Shown piece after piece: positions 50,504 through 59,920 of a stretch of DNA of 64,000 nucleotides. The stretch's first letter is position 1. The number at the start of each line of letters is the position of its first letter. The translations under genes were made by a program, and so were the position numbers. This DNA comes from Bacteroidota bacterium (GTDB lineage Bacteria > Bacteroidota > Bacteroidia > Sphingobacteriales > Sphingobacteriaceae), in assembly GCA_018828585.1 (NCBI GenBank), contig JAHJVW010000128.1, forward strand, positions 27,187-91,186. Direction: 5' to 3'. The notes under the pieces were generated by a model. That model worked only from the letters and a program-made list of their open reading frames with translations, did no database searches and was not told the origin of the DNA.

Positions 50504-50521
50504 TAACATCCATGGATGTTA
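50504..50521. promoter_or_regulatory. Putative MarR operator 2
   Basis: Perfect 18-nt palindrome TAACATCCATGGATGTTA between marR and the oxidoreductase. Confidence 0.75.
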
Positions 50522-50545
50522 AGTCCTGGATTTAAAATAAGTATC

Positions 50546-51541
50546 ATGAACAAAGTAATTGTATTAAATAGTCGTCCGGTTGGAAAACCAACGTTAAAAG
50601 ATTTCAAATTTATTGAAGAAGACAACCCTACTTTAAAAGATGGAGAAGTTTTGTTAAAGACGCTTTATGTTTCTGTTGATCCCTATTTACGTGGTAGAAT
50701 GAGTGAGGCAAAATCTTATGTTGCACCTTTTGAACTCAACAAACCTATTCAGTCTGCAATTGTAGCAGAAGTTACTGATTCGAAAAACGGTGATTTTAAA
50801 ATAGGTGATTTTATAACGGGCGGGTTAGATTGGAAACAGTTTCAAACATCAAGTGGAAAAGGTTTAACGAAAGTGGATGCGAATGCTGCCGACCTTTCTG
50901 CTTATTTAGGCATTTTAGGAATGACAGGTTTAACCGCTTATTCTGGATTGATAAATATTGCAAATCCTCAAAAAGGAGAAACGCTGGTTGTTTCTGGCGC
51001 AGCAGGAGCTGTTGGAAGTGTAGTTGGTCAAATTGGAAAAATATTAGGCTGCAAAGTGATTGGCATAGCTGGTTCAGATGAAAAAGTAGAAATGCTGAAA
51101 TCTAAGTTTGGTTTTGATGAAGGCATCAATTATAAAACTACAACTGACATGAAAAAGGCGATTAAAGATGCTGCTCCAAATGGCGTTGATATTTATTTTG
51201 ACAATGTTGGCGGCGAAATATCGGATGCTGTTTTAGCCAACATTAACAAATTTGGGCGAGTACCGGTTTGCGGCGCAATAGCTACTTATAATGATACTGA
51301 AATTCCTATGGGACCAAGAGTACAATCAACTTTAGTAAAAAACAGTGTATTGATGCAGGGTTTTATAGTTTCTAATTATGCCGATAAATTTCCAGAAGCC
51401 ATCAAAAAATTAAGTGGCTGGTTAAAAGAAGGTCAGTTAACTTATTCAGAAACTATTGTTAATGGTTTTGAGAATATTCCGCAAGCATTTATGGATTTGT
51501 TTGAAGGAAAAAACGAAGGTAAAATGGTGGTTAAAGTTTAA
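50546..51541 (+). CDS. NADP-dependent oxidoreductase (MDR family, CurA/LTB4DH-like)
   Basis: SVDPYLRGRM, VVSGAAGAVGSVVGQIGKILG, DIYFDNVGG. Confidence 0.92.
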   Translation: MNKVIVLNSRPVGKPTLKDFKFIEEDNPTLKDGEVLLKTLYVSVDPYLRGRMSEAKSYVAPFELNKPIQSAIVAEVTDSKNGDFKIGDFITGGLDWKQFQTSSGKGLTKVDANAADLSAYLGILGMTGLTAYSGLINIANPQKGETLVVSGAAGAVGSVVGQIGKILGCKVIGIAGSDEKVEMLKSKFGFDEGINYKTTTDMKKAIKDAAPNGVDIYFDNVGGEISDAVLANINKFGRVPVCGAIATYNDTEIPMGPRVQSTLVKNSVLMQGFIVSNYADKFPEAIKKLSGWLKEGQLTYSETIVNGFENIPQAFMDLFEGKNEGKMVVKV

Positions 51542-51545
51542 GAAA

Positions 51546-52211
51546 ATGAATAAAATTAAAATAGATATCGTATCTGATTTAGTTTGCCCGTGGTGTTACA
51601 TTGGTCAGAAAAGGCTTAATGATGCTTTGGCGCAATCAGATTATGAAGCGGAAATTTCTTGGAAACCGTTTCAACTTCATCCAGAGTTGGAGAAGGAAGG
51701 TATGGAAAAAAATGCTTTCCTATTTAAAAAATTCGGGCAACAAGGAGCAAACATGTTCGATCAGATTAAAAGCGTTGCAGATTCAGAATCATTAGCAATG
51801 AATCCAGAAAAAATCACAAACATCCCAAATACAGTAGATGTTCATCGGTTAATGTGGTTTGCTAAAAAACAACACAAAGATTTAAAGTTGGCGAATAGTT
51901 TGTTTGAAGCCTATTTTACAGCCGGTAAAGATTTCTCAAACCCAGAAACCTTATTAGATTTAGCTGAAGCATGTGGACTTTCTAGAATGGAAACTGAAGC
52001 CTTTTTAGCATCTGAAGAAGGAAGGACTGAAGTTTTAGCTGAAGAAAAAATGTACAGAGAAGCAGGTATTCAAGCCGTTCCTACTTTTATCATCAATGAT
52101 AAATATATGATTCAAGGAGCACAAACACCAGCTGTGTTTTTAGATGCTTTTAAACAATTGGTTTTAGAAAATCAAGACCAAACTTTTCAATGCACCGGCG
52201 ATAATTGTTAA
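51546..52211 (+). CDS. DsbA family (FrnE-like) oxidoreductase
   Basis: DIVSDLVCPWCYIGQKRL, GIQAVPTFIINDKYMIQGAQ. Confidence 0.93.
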   Translation: MNKIKIDIVSDLVCPWCYIGQKRLNDALAQSDYEAEISWKPFQLHPELEKEGMEKNAFLFKKFGQQGANMFDQIKSVADSESLAMNPEKITNIPNTVDVHRLMWFAKKQHKDLKLANSLFEAYFTAGKDFSNPETLLDLAEACGLSRMETEAFLASEEGRTEVLAEEKMYREAGIQAVPTFIINDKYMIQGAQTPAVFLDAFKQLVLENQDQTFQCTGDNC

Positions 52212-52240
52212 ACATCAATAAATATTAAAAGAAATAGAAC

Positions 52241-53401
52241 ATGTTAAACTTTGAATTTAAAAATCCTACCAAAATCATTTTTGGAAAAGGACAAATAGAA
52301 AAAATAGCTACAGAAATTCCTGCGAATGCAAAAGTATTAATGCTTTATGGAGGTGGTAGTATTAAAAAGAATGGGATTTATGAGCAGGTAAAAAATGCTT
52401 TAAAAAGTTTCGAAGTGATTGAATTTGGCGGTATTCCTGCAAATCCTGAATATGAGATTTTAATGGATGCATTGAAAGTGATCAAAGAAGAAAAGATCAC
52501 TTATATGCTAGCTGTAGGTGGCGGATCCGTTATTGATGGCACAAAATTCCTTTCCTCTGCCGCATTATATGAAGGTGAAACGCCTTGGGATATTTTGAAG
52601 AATGGAATCAAAACAGAAAAAGGACTACCATTTGGAGTGGTTTTAACTTTACCTGCAACAGGTTCAGAAATGAATTCAGGGTCTGTAATTACCAGAAGAG
52701 AAACACAAGAAAAATTAGGAATGGGTGGTCCAGGATTATTTCCTCAATTCTCTATTTTAGATCCGGAGGTAGTACAATCGATTCCTCAGCGCCAATTGGC
52801 AAACGGAATTACCGATGCTTTTACCCACGTTTTAGAACAATACATGACTTATCCAATTGGTGCGGCGTTGCAAGATCGTTTTGCGGAAAGCATCATGCAA
52901 ACATTAATTGAGTTGGCGCCAAGAATCACTAATAATCCATCTGATTATGAAGCGGCATCTAATTTTATGTGGAGTTGCACCATGGCTTTAAATGGCTTAA
53001 TACAAAAAGGAGTGCCAACAGATTGGGCAGTGCATGCAATCGGGCATGAGTTAACAGCACAATTTGGAATAGACCATGCAAGAACTTTGGCGGTAATTGC
53101 ACCTAGTCATTACAGATATAATTTGGAAGCTAAAAAAGAAAAATTGGCTCAATATGGTAAAAGAGTTTGGGGCATCAATGAAGGTGATACACTCGCTATT
53201 GCTAAGGCAGCCATTATTAAAACAGAAGATTTCTTTAAATCCTTAGATATTGACATCAAACTTTCTGACTATACTGATGACTATAAAGGAACGGCAGAAA
53301 AAATTGCTAAAAGATTTACAGAAAGAGGTTGGGTTGGTTTAGGCGAGCACAAGACATTGGCTCCGGCAGATGTAGAGAAAATTGTAGAAATGAGTTATTA
53401 A
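52241..53401 (+). CDS. Iron-containing alcohol dehydrogenase (YqhD-like)
   Basis: GGGSVIDGTKF, ATGSEMNSGSVIT, DAFTHVLEQYMT, AIGHELTAQFGIDHA. Confidence 0.93.
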   Translation: MLNFEFKNPTKIIFGKGQIEKIATEIPANAKVLMLYGGGSIKKNGIYEQVKNALKSFEVIEFGGIPANPEYEILMDALKVIKEEKITYMLAVGGGSVIDGTKFLSSAALYEGETPWDILKNGIKTEKGLPFGVVLTLPATGSEMNSGSVITRRETQEKLGMGGPGLFPQFSILDPEVVQSIPQRQLANGITDAFTHVLEQYMTYPIGAALQDRFAESIMQTLIELAPRITNNPSDYEAASNFMWSCTMALNGLIQKGVPTDWAVHAIGHELTAQFGIDHARTLAVIAPSHYRYNLEAKKEKLAQYGKRVWGINEGDTLAIAKAAIIKTEDFFKSLDIDIKLSDYTDDYKGTAEKIAKRFTERGWVGLGEHKTLAPADVEKIVEMSY

Positions 53402-53427
53402 TTTAAAAAATGAAAACAATAATTATG

Positions 53428-54111
53428 AAAGTATTAATCGTATTAACATCACATAGTGATTTAGGTTACACAGGTGAAAAAACAGGTTTTTGGGTAGAAG
53501 AATTTGCAGCACCTTATTATGTAATGGCAGATGCAGGTGTAGAGTTAACCATTGCTTCACCAAAAGGTGGACAACCACCAATCGATCCAAAAAGTGAGGC
53601 AGATGGTGCTCAAACGGATGCTACAAAACGTTTTTATGCAGATGAAGCCTTAAAAACAAAATTGGCGCATTCTGTTAAATTAGCGGAAGTAAATCAAGCG
53701 GATTACGATGCCGTATTTTACCCAGGCGGACATGGTCCCCTTTGGGATTTAGCGAATGACGAAACTTCGATTGCTTTAATAGAAAATTTCTATAAGCATG
53801 AAAAGCCAGTTGCTTTTGTTTGTCACGCTCCCGCTGCTTTGGTCAAAGTGAAAGCACCTAACGGTGAGCCATTGGTAAAAGGGAAAGAAGTTACGGGATT
53901 CTCTAATTCAGAAGAAGAAGCCGTACAATTAACTAAAGTAGTGCCTTTTCTTTTAGAAGATGAAATGAAAAAATTGGGTGGAAATTATAGCAAAGGAGCT
54001 GATTGGAGTTCTTATGTGAAGAAGGATGGTTTATTGATCACCGGACAAAACCCTGGTTCATCAGAAGAAGCAGCGAAAGTGCTTTTAGAGACTTTAAAAG
54101 CGTCTAAATAG
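53428..54111 (+). CDS. DJ-1/PfpI family (Hsp31-like) protein
   Basis: YDAVFYPGGHGPLWDL, VAFVCHAPAALV nucleophile elbow. Confidence 0.92.
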   Translation, partial: KVLIVLTSHSDLGYTGEKTGFWVEEFAAPYYVMADAGVELTIASPKGGQPPIDPKSEADGAQTDATKRFYADEALKTKLAHSVKLAEVNQADYDAVFYPGGHGPLWDLANDETSIALIENFYKHEKPVAFVCHAPAALVKVKAPNGEPLVKGKEVTGFSNSEEEAVQLTKVVPFLLEDEMKKLGGNYSKGADWSSYVKKDGLLITGQNPGSSEEAAKVLLETLKASK

Positions 54112-54130
54112 GTTAATATTATAAATTAAG

Positions 54131-54159
54131 AAGGGGGAAGATTATGTTTCCCCTTTTTT
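54131..54159 (+). terminator. Rho-independent terminator at the end of the MarR-linked gene run
   Basis: AAGGGGGAA-GATTATG-TTTCCCCTTTTTT. Confidence 0.75.
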
Positions 54160-54162
54160 GTT

Positions 54163-55164
54163 TCAATACAACGACTTAAGCTTGATCGAGTTTATCTCTT
54201 TTAATTCTTCTTCAGAAAATTGAATATTATCCAAAGCTTTTATAGAGTCTAAAACTTGTTCTGGTTTACTAGCACCAATTAAAACCGAAGTAATTCTTTC
54301 ATTTTTTAAAATCCAGGATAAGGCCATTTGTGCTAATTTCTGTCCTCGCTTTTGAGCGATGGCATTCAGCTTTCCAATCGCATCTAAACGTTCTTTAGTC
54401 AAGTGCCTTTCATTCAAGAAAACCCCGCTTGTCGCTACTCTAGAATCTTCGGGAACGCCATGTAGATATTTATCGGTCAATAAACCCTGAGCTAATGGAG
54501 AGAATGGAATACAACCCACGCCTTCTTCTTCTAATAAATTTAATAAGCCGTCTTCCACCCAACGTTCAAACATCGAGTATCTGGGTTGGTGAATTAAACA
54601 GGGTGTTCCTAAATCTTTTAAAATTTGGAAGGCTTTTTTAGCTTCTTCTGGTTGGTAATTGGAAATGCCAATATACAATGCTTTTCCTTGACGAACGATC
54701 AAGTCTAAAGCACCCATGGTTTCTTCTAGTGGTGTATCAGGATCTGGGCGATGATGATAGAAGATGTCCACATAATCTAATTGCATCCGCTTTAAGCTTT
54801 GATCTAGGCTGGAAACCAAATATTTTTTTGAGCCCCACTCTCCGTAAGGACCTTCCCACATGTAATATCCTGCTTTCGACGAAATAATCAGTTCATCGCG
54901 ATGAGCAGAAAAATCTTGTTGTAATAATTTACCAAAATTTTCCTCGGCCGACCCGGGAGGCGGACCATAATTGTTTGCTAAATCAAAATGAGTGATACCC
55001 GCATCAAATGAAGTACGTAAGATTTTTCGACTGTTCTCAAAATCATTAGCATGTCCGAAATTATGCCATAAACCTAAGGAAAAGGCTGAAAGTTTTAACC
55101 CGCTTTTACCACATCGGCGGTATTGCATATTTTGGTAACGATCAGGAGAGGCTATATAGGTCAT
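54163..55164 (-). CDS. Aldo/keto reductase (YghZ-like)
   Basis: NMQYRRCGKSGLKLSAFSLGLW, HFDLANNYGPPPGSAEENFG, SVLIGASKPEQ. Confidence 0.93.
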   Translation of the reverse strand: MTYIASPDRYQNMQYRRCGKSGLKLSAFSLGLWHNFGHANDFENSRKILRTSFDAGITHFDLANNYGPPPGSAEENFGKLLQQDFSAHRDELIISSKAGYYMWEGPYGEWGSKKYLVSSLDQSLKRMQLDYVDIFYHHRPDPDTPLEETMGALDLIVRQGKALYIGISNYQPEEAKKAFQILKDLGTPCLIHQPRYSMFERWVEDGLLNLLEEEGVGCIPFSPLAQGLLTDKYLHGVPEDSRVATSGVFLNERHLTKERLDAIGKLNAIAQKRGQKLAQMALSWILKNERITSVLIGASKPEQVLDSIKALDNIQFSEEELKEINSIKLKSLY

Positions 55165-55273
55165 GTTTAATATGTTTGTGATAAAGTTAAAAGGTTTTTA
55201 GAATATTTAATCTGTATGAAGTGAATTTAAAATAGCTATTTACTTTTTCTAATTTATCTTTACCAAAAATCAA

Positions 55274-56077
55274 TTGAGGTATTTCTTTCACATAGGGTAT
55301 AGAGGTTTAAATTATCAGGGCTGGCAAAAGAATGCGCTTTACAATAGTGTTCAAAAAGTCATAGAAGATAAAATTGCTCAGGTTTTAAAATTTCCTGTAA
55401 GTATTAATGGCTGCGGGAGAACGGATGCAAAGGTGAATGCGAGTCAGTTCTTTTTTCATGCGGATATTGATGAAGACTGTGACGCTACGTTCTTTTTTCG
55501 GTTAAATAAAAGTTTACCTGAAGATATTGCTATTTTTGATATCATCCCGATGGTAGGTTTACCACACGCCCGATTTGATGCCGTCCATAGGCAATATGAT
55601 TATTTCATTCACACTTACAAAGACCCATTTTTAACTGGCTGTAGCGCTCAATATTTAGGATTAGCTATGGATCTTGAAAAACTAAAATCAGCGACAGCTT
55701 TATTATTGAAATATAATGATTACCGTCCTTTTTGTACTTCACCAGATAAGAATGACTATACTGTTTGCCACGTTTCTAAAGCGGAATGGCTGATTTCTTC
55801 AAATGAGCAAAGACTGCGGTTTCAAATTTCATCTAATCGCTTTTTAAGTAAGATGATTCGGATTTTGGTAGGGCAATTGTTAAAAGTTGGAATAGGAAAG
55901 TTGAGTTTAATTGAATTTGAAGGCTATTTTATAAATCAAGAAACGCCCAAGATTTTATCACCAGCACATCCACAAGGTTTATATTTATCCAAAGTGTCTT
56001 ATCCTTATTTAGACATGGAACCGAAATCTGATTTTTTGAATTTAAATTTTGAGAATTCTATTTGGGATAAATTATAA
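55274..56077 (+). CDS. truA: tRNA pseudouridine synthase TruA-like (TTG start)
   Basis: MRYFFHIGYRGLNYQGWQ, GCGRTDAKVNASQFFFHAD catalytic motif. Confidence 0.85.
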   Translation: MRYFFHIGYRGLNYQGWQKNALYNSVQKVIEDKIAQVLKFPVSINGCGRTDAKVNASQFFFHADIDEDCDATFFFRLNKSLPEDIAIFDIIPMVGLPHARFDAVHRQYDYFIHTYKDPFLTGCSAQYLGLAMDLEKLKSATALLLKYNDYRPFCTSPDKNDYTVCHVSKAEWLISSNEQRLRFQISSNRFLSKMIRILVGQLLKVGIGKLSLIEFEGYFINQETPKILSPAHPQGLYLSKVSYPYLDMEPKSDFLNLNFENSIWDKL

Positions 56078-56136
56078 ACTAGCACCGCATTAGCTTAACC
56101 GAATTTTGATAAATTCGTTTCTCTAAAAAATATACA

Positions 56137-56685
56137 ATGAAAGAAGAAAACCCCTGGAAAACCAAATCAAGTGAAGAAATTTATCAAAATCCATGGATTG
56201 GTTTAACCGAACATCAGGTAATTAATCCTTCTGGCGGAGATGGAATTTATGGCGTTGTTCATTTTAAAAACTATGCCATTGGAATCATTGCGATTGATGA
56301 GAATGATAATATTTTTTTGGTAGGGCAATACCGATTTCCGTTGAAACAGTACAGTTGGGAGTTGCCAGAAGGCGGTGGACCGTTAAATGGAATTCCATTA
56401 GATTCAGCTAAAAGAGAATTGTTAGAAGAAACGGGTTTGGTGGCTAAAGAATGGAAAGAAGTTCTGCGAATGCACCTTTCCAACTCGGTAAGTGATGAGC
56501 TGGGGATTTTATATTTGGCAAAAGATTTCGAACAATTTGAAGCTGAGCCAGAAGAAACCGAGCAATTAGCAATAAAAAAAATACCATTTGAGCAAGCTTA
56601 TCAAATGGTAATCAACGGAGAAATTACAGATTCGCTAAGCGTTGCGGGAATTTTAAGGGTAAAGCTGATGAGGGCAGGTTTTTAA
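56137..56685 (+). CDS. NUDIX hydrolase (ADP-ribose pyrophosphatase-like)
   Basis: GGPLNGIPLDSAKRELLEETGLVAKEW Nudix box. Confidence 0.92.
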   Translation: MKEENPWKTKSSEEIYQNPWIGLTEHQVINPSGGDGIYGVVHFKNYAIGIIAIDENDNIFLVGQYRFPLKQYSWELPEGGGPLNGIPLDSAKRELLEETGLVAKEWKEVLRMHLSNSVSDELGILYLAKDFEQFEAEPEETEQLAIKKIPFEQAYQMVINGEITDSLSVAGILRVKLMRAGF

Positions 56686-56701
56686 TTTTAGGGTGCTTAT
56701 A

Positions 56702-57451
56702 TTTGTAGTAATGAGAAGAGTTTTAGGATTTGTTTTAAGTCCAATACATCATTTTATATTCTTTTTCTTTTTAGGAATTTTTCATCCCATACAATGGCTG
56801 TGTTTAAAATTTGGTGGCTATGCTGCTCATAAAAAATCAGTTGATGTGATGAATTTCTTTTTGTTGAGTTCTTACTATCCACTGGGTGTGACTCTTAGTT
56901 TCCAAAATAAATTCAACTTACCAACCAATCGACCTATAATTTTTGTTTCTAATCACCAAAGTATGTACGATATTCCTCCGTTGATTTGGTTCTTAAGAAA
57001 ATACCACGTAAAATTTATTTCTAAAATAGAACTGACCAAAGGAATTCCTTCAATTTCATTTAACTTAAAGTATGGTGGTGGTGCCAATATTGATAGAAAT
57101 GATAAGAAGCAAGCAGTTGCAGAAATATTGAAACTAGGTATCCGGATGCAGCAAAACAATTGGTCGGCAGCTATTTTTCCAGAAGGCACAAGATCAAAAA
57201 ATGGGAAGTTGAAAGAGTTCCAAGTTGGAGGAATAGCCACCATCTTAAAGAAAGCTCCAAATGCGTTAATTGTCCCTATTGCGATAGAAAACTCTTGGAA
57301 GGTTGTTCGTTATGGCTTGGTTTGGTTAAACACTTTTATCCCAATGAAAATTACCGTTTTACAACCTATGGAACCTCAAGAAAAATCATATGAAGATTTA
57401 GTAAAAGAAGCTGAAGAAGCCATCAAATTAGTGGTAGAAAAATCAGCTTAA
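56702..57451 (+). CDS. Lysophospholipid (1-acyl-glycerol-3-phosphate) acyltransferase family
   Basis: NHQSMYDIP (NHx4D) and FPEGTRSKNGKL. Confidence 0.92.
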   Translation, partial: FVVMRRVLGFVLSPIHHFIFFFFLGIFHPIQWLCLKFGGYAAHKKSVDVMNFFLLSSYYPLGVTLSFQNKFNLPTNRPIIFVSNHQSMYDIPPLIWFLRKYHVKFISKIELTKGIPSISFNLKYGGGANIDRNDKKQAVAEILKLGIRMQQNNWSAAIFPEGTRSKNGKLKEFQVGGIATILKKAPNALIVPIAIENSWKVVRYGLVWLNTFIPMKITVLQPMEPQEKSYEDLVKEAEEAIKLVVEKSA

Positions 57452-57473
57452 CTATTTTTATCTTTACTTAACT

Positions 57474-57674
57474 ATGGAAAACATTAAAAAGAAAAAATCT
57501 TTACAAATCATTTATTTAGCAATGATTCCTGTTACTTTAAGTACTTTAAAACAGGGTATTGAAAGCGGCGTTTTATGGAGGATCGTTTTATCAGCCCTTT
57601 CTTCGTTAGTTTTCATCATTTGCTCTATCATTATCTATTTCAGTAATCGAAAAAGACAACAAACAGTTAGTTAA
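57474..57674 (+). CDS. Small hypothetical two-TM protein
   Basis: 66 aa, hydrophobic segments. Confidence 0.45.
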   Translation: MENIKKKKSLQIIYLAMIPVTLSTLKQGIESGVLWRIVLSALSSLVFIICSIIIYFSNRKRQQTVS

Positions 57675-58405
57675 ATATTTTTATCCTCAATCATTTTAAA
57701 AAAACAATCTCGGTGAGTATCTCCTATCGGGATAATTTTATCAGCAATAGAAATCCGACTACGCTCTATACTTTCTATTTTATCTAAAGCAACGATATAG
57801 GATTTGTGCACTCGGACAAACCGATGATCGGGCAAACCCTCATCAATTTTTTTCATGCTTTGCAGGGTGATGATACGCTCAGTTTCAGTGTAGATAGAAA
57901 CGTAATCTTTTAAGCCTTCGATAAATAGGATATCATTCAAATAAATCTTTTGAATTTTATACTCGGTCTTTACAAAAATGAAATCGTTAGCAATAGGTTG
58001 TGCTACTAAAACCGGGGCTTGTATTTCTTGTGTACTTTGAGGTGCTAAACCCATTAACCACTGAACTTTTTCGGCGGCTTTGTAAAAACGATCAAAAGCA
58101 ATTGGTTTCAATAAGTAATCAACCACGTTATGTTCATAACCTTCTACCGCATATTGTGGATAAGCAGTAGTTAAAATCACACGACATTTATTATTCGCAA
58201 TCTTCAAAAATTGAATGCCTGTAAGCTCTGGCATTTGGACATCTAAAAACACCAAATCAACGCCGCCTTCTTGTACAATCGTAAGGGCCTCAATGGGGTT
58301 TTGGAAGCTTTTAACCAACTGTAAAAAAGGAATTTTATCGATATAATCATTAATAATATCAATAGCCAAAGGCTCATCATCAACTACAATGCAATTAATC
58401 ACCAT
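57671..58405 (-). CDS. LytTR-type response regulator
   Basis: Receiver CIVVDDEPLAIDII, DVQMPELTG; C-terminal LytTR (FIEGLKDYVSIYTE...HRFVRVHKSYIVAL). Confidence 0.94.
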   Translation of the reverse strand: MVINCIVVDDEPLAIDIINDYIDKIPFLQLVKSFQNPIEALTIVQEGGVDLVFLDVQMPELTGIQFLKIANNKCRVILTTAYPQYAVEGYEHNVVDYLLKPIAFDRFYKAAEKVQWLMGLAPQSTQEIQAPVLVAQPIANDFIFVKTEYKIQKIYLNDILFIEGLKDYVSIYTETERIITLQSMKKIDEGLPDHRFVRVHKSYIVALDKIESIERSRISIADKIIPIGDTHRDCFFKMIEDKNI

Positions 58406-58406
58406 G

Positions 58407-59432
58407 CTATAAATTTAGATATAATTCGCAATAATAGTCATGCTCATGATTTTCTATTGAGAGTTTATATTTTTCAGGATAGGTTAATTCTAACCTTCGC
58501 TTAACATTCACCATTCCAATTCCACCAGTTTGGTCTTTATTCACATTGTTCTTTTTGTTTTTGACAGTAAAGAGCAAATTATCCTCAAAAACAGAAATGT
58601 TGATATAAATTGGATTTTTTTTATCTGAAGCAAGCCCATGTTTAAAAGCATTTTCTACAAATGAAATCAGAATTAAAGGTACTATTTGCTGATTAGAGAT
58701 ATTTCCTTCTACTTCTAAAACAACGTAAGAATTTCCTTTAAAACGCAACTTTTGTAACTCAATGAAGCTTTTTAAATAGGTGATTTCTTTTTCTATAGCT
58801 ACACGATTATCATTACTTTCATAAAGCATGTACCGCATAATTTCTGAAAGTTTTAAAATGGCATTGGGTGTTTCTTCTGACTTTTGATAAGCTAAGGAAT
58901 AAATGTTGTTTAGCGAATTGAATAAAAAATGAGGATTAATTTGAGATTTTAAAAAGGCTAATTCGGCAGTTAAACTTTGCTTCTCTAAATCAGATTTTTC
59001 ACGTTCGTTAAAAAACCAATCTACTGTGAATTTATAGGCCGTACTTAAAAATACAATAAATCCATTTGTCATGAAAGTACCGAGCATAAAATTTAGTGGT
59101 TCAGAAAATGACATTTCACGATCCTTCACCATCAATTTTAAACCACTTAGCTTATAGATATAAAAACTAAATCCATATTTAATAGCTAGAAATGTTGCTA
59201 TTAATATCAAGCAACTCAACATCCATAAAAAGAAACGTCTTTTATCTAATGTAATCGGAATTATAAAATAAAGATTGATATAAAATATGCAGAGGTTAAA
59301 TAATGATAACCCAACAAACAAAAAATAAAATCCTTGTGTAGAATTAAAACCAGCAGAGGCTGCAAACGTGAATATGGTGATCAAAAAGATCCACACCATG
59401 GTATGCAGTAAAAACTTTCTCAGACGATTCAT
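58407..59432 (-). CDS. LytS/YehU-type sensor histidine kinase
   Basis: LKSQINPHFLFNSLNNIYSL and VPLILISFVENAFKHG. Confidence 0.94.
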   Translation of the reverse strand: MNRLRKFLLHTMVWIFLITIFTFAASAGFNSTQGFYFLFVGLSLFNLCIFYINLYFIIPITLDKRRFFLWMLSCLILIATFLAIKYGFSFYIYKLSGLKLMVKDREMSFSEPLNFMLGTFMTNGFIVFLSTAYKFTVDWFFNEREKSDLEKQSLTAELAFLKSQINPHFLFNSLNNIYSLAYQKSEETPNAILKLSEIMRYMLYESNDNRVAIEKEITYLKSFIELQKLRFKGNSYVVLEVEGNISNQQIVPLILISFVENAFKHGLASDKKNPIYINISVFEDNLLFTVKNKKNNVNKDQTGGIGMVNVKRRLELTYPEKYKLSIENHEHDYYCELYLNL

Positions 59433-59639
59433 ATTAGTTAAAAGTAATTAAAGATATTTTAAACACTGCAATTTTAGACGAACGACCTTTTTTTATCTAC
59501 CAACTCGTTCACCACCATAAAATCATAGTTCATCAGCCCTTAACCCCGTTCGTCTTGAAATACTAACGGTTGGTCTAATACTTTTTAGCAGGTGAATATT
59601 TTGTTGAATATTTGAACTGTCAAACAAAATAACAATACA

Positions 59640-59837
59640 ATGAAAAAATTAACTACTTCAGTATCACCTTTTTTAATGATGTTCATTCCGGTGATTTTAT
59701 TTGTGGGTTTATCTTTAAGTCTAAAAAATAATGATGGTATTCAAGACGAATTTGTGAGCGGTGGTACACCCTCTAAAACAACCATTTTAGTGAAGGCGGG
59801 CGAACAATCTTTAGTTCAATTCTTATTAAAAAGATAA
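59640..59837 (+). CDS. Small hypothetical membrane-anchored protein, divergent to the LytS/LytR pair
   Basis: 65 aa, N-terminal TM, ATG start. Confidence 0.5.
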   Translation: MKKLTTSVSPFLMMFIPVILFVGLSLSLKNNDGIQDEFVSGGTPSKTTILVKAGEQSLVQFLLKR

Positions 59838-59862
59838 TATTCTTTTAAAATTCATCATATAA

Positions 59863-59910
59863 AACCCCGACACTGATTGTAATAGATGCTCAGTATCGGG
59901 GTTGTTTTTT
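59863..59910. terminator. Terminator between convergent genes
   Basis: AACCCCGACACTGA...TCAGTATCGGGGTT then GTTTTTT. Confidence 0.8.
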
Positions 59911-59920
59911 ACGGTTTTTT

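Noticed and set aside
56189-56198. ATCCATGGAT in the NUDIX gene as a third MarR operator
   Set aside because: Lies inside coding sequence (NPWIGL) without the flanking AAC/GTT symmetry; likely chance.
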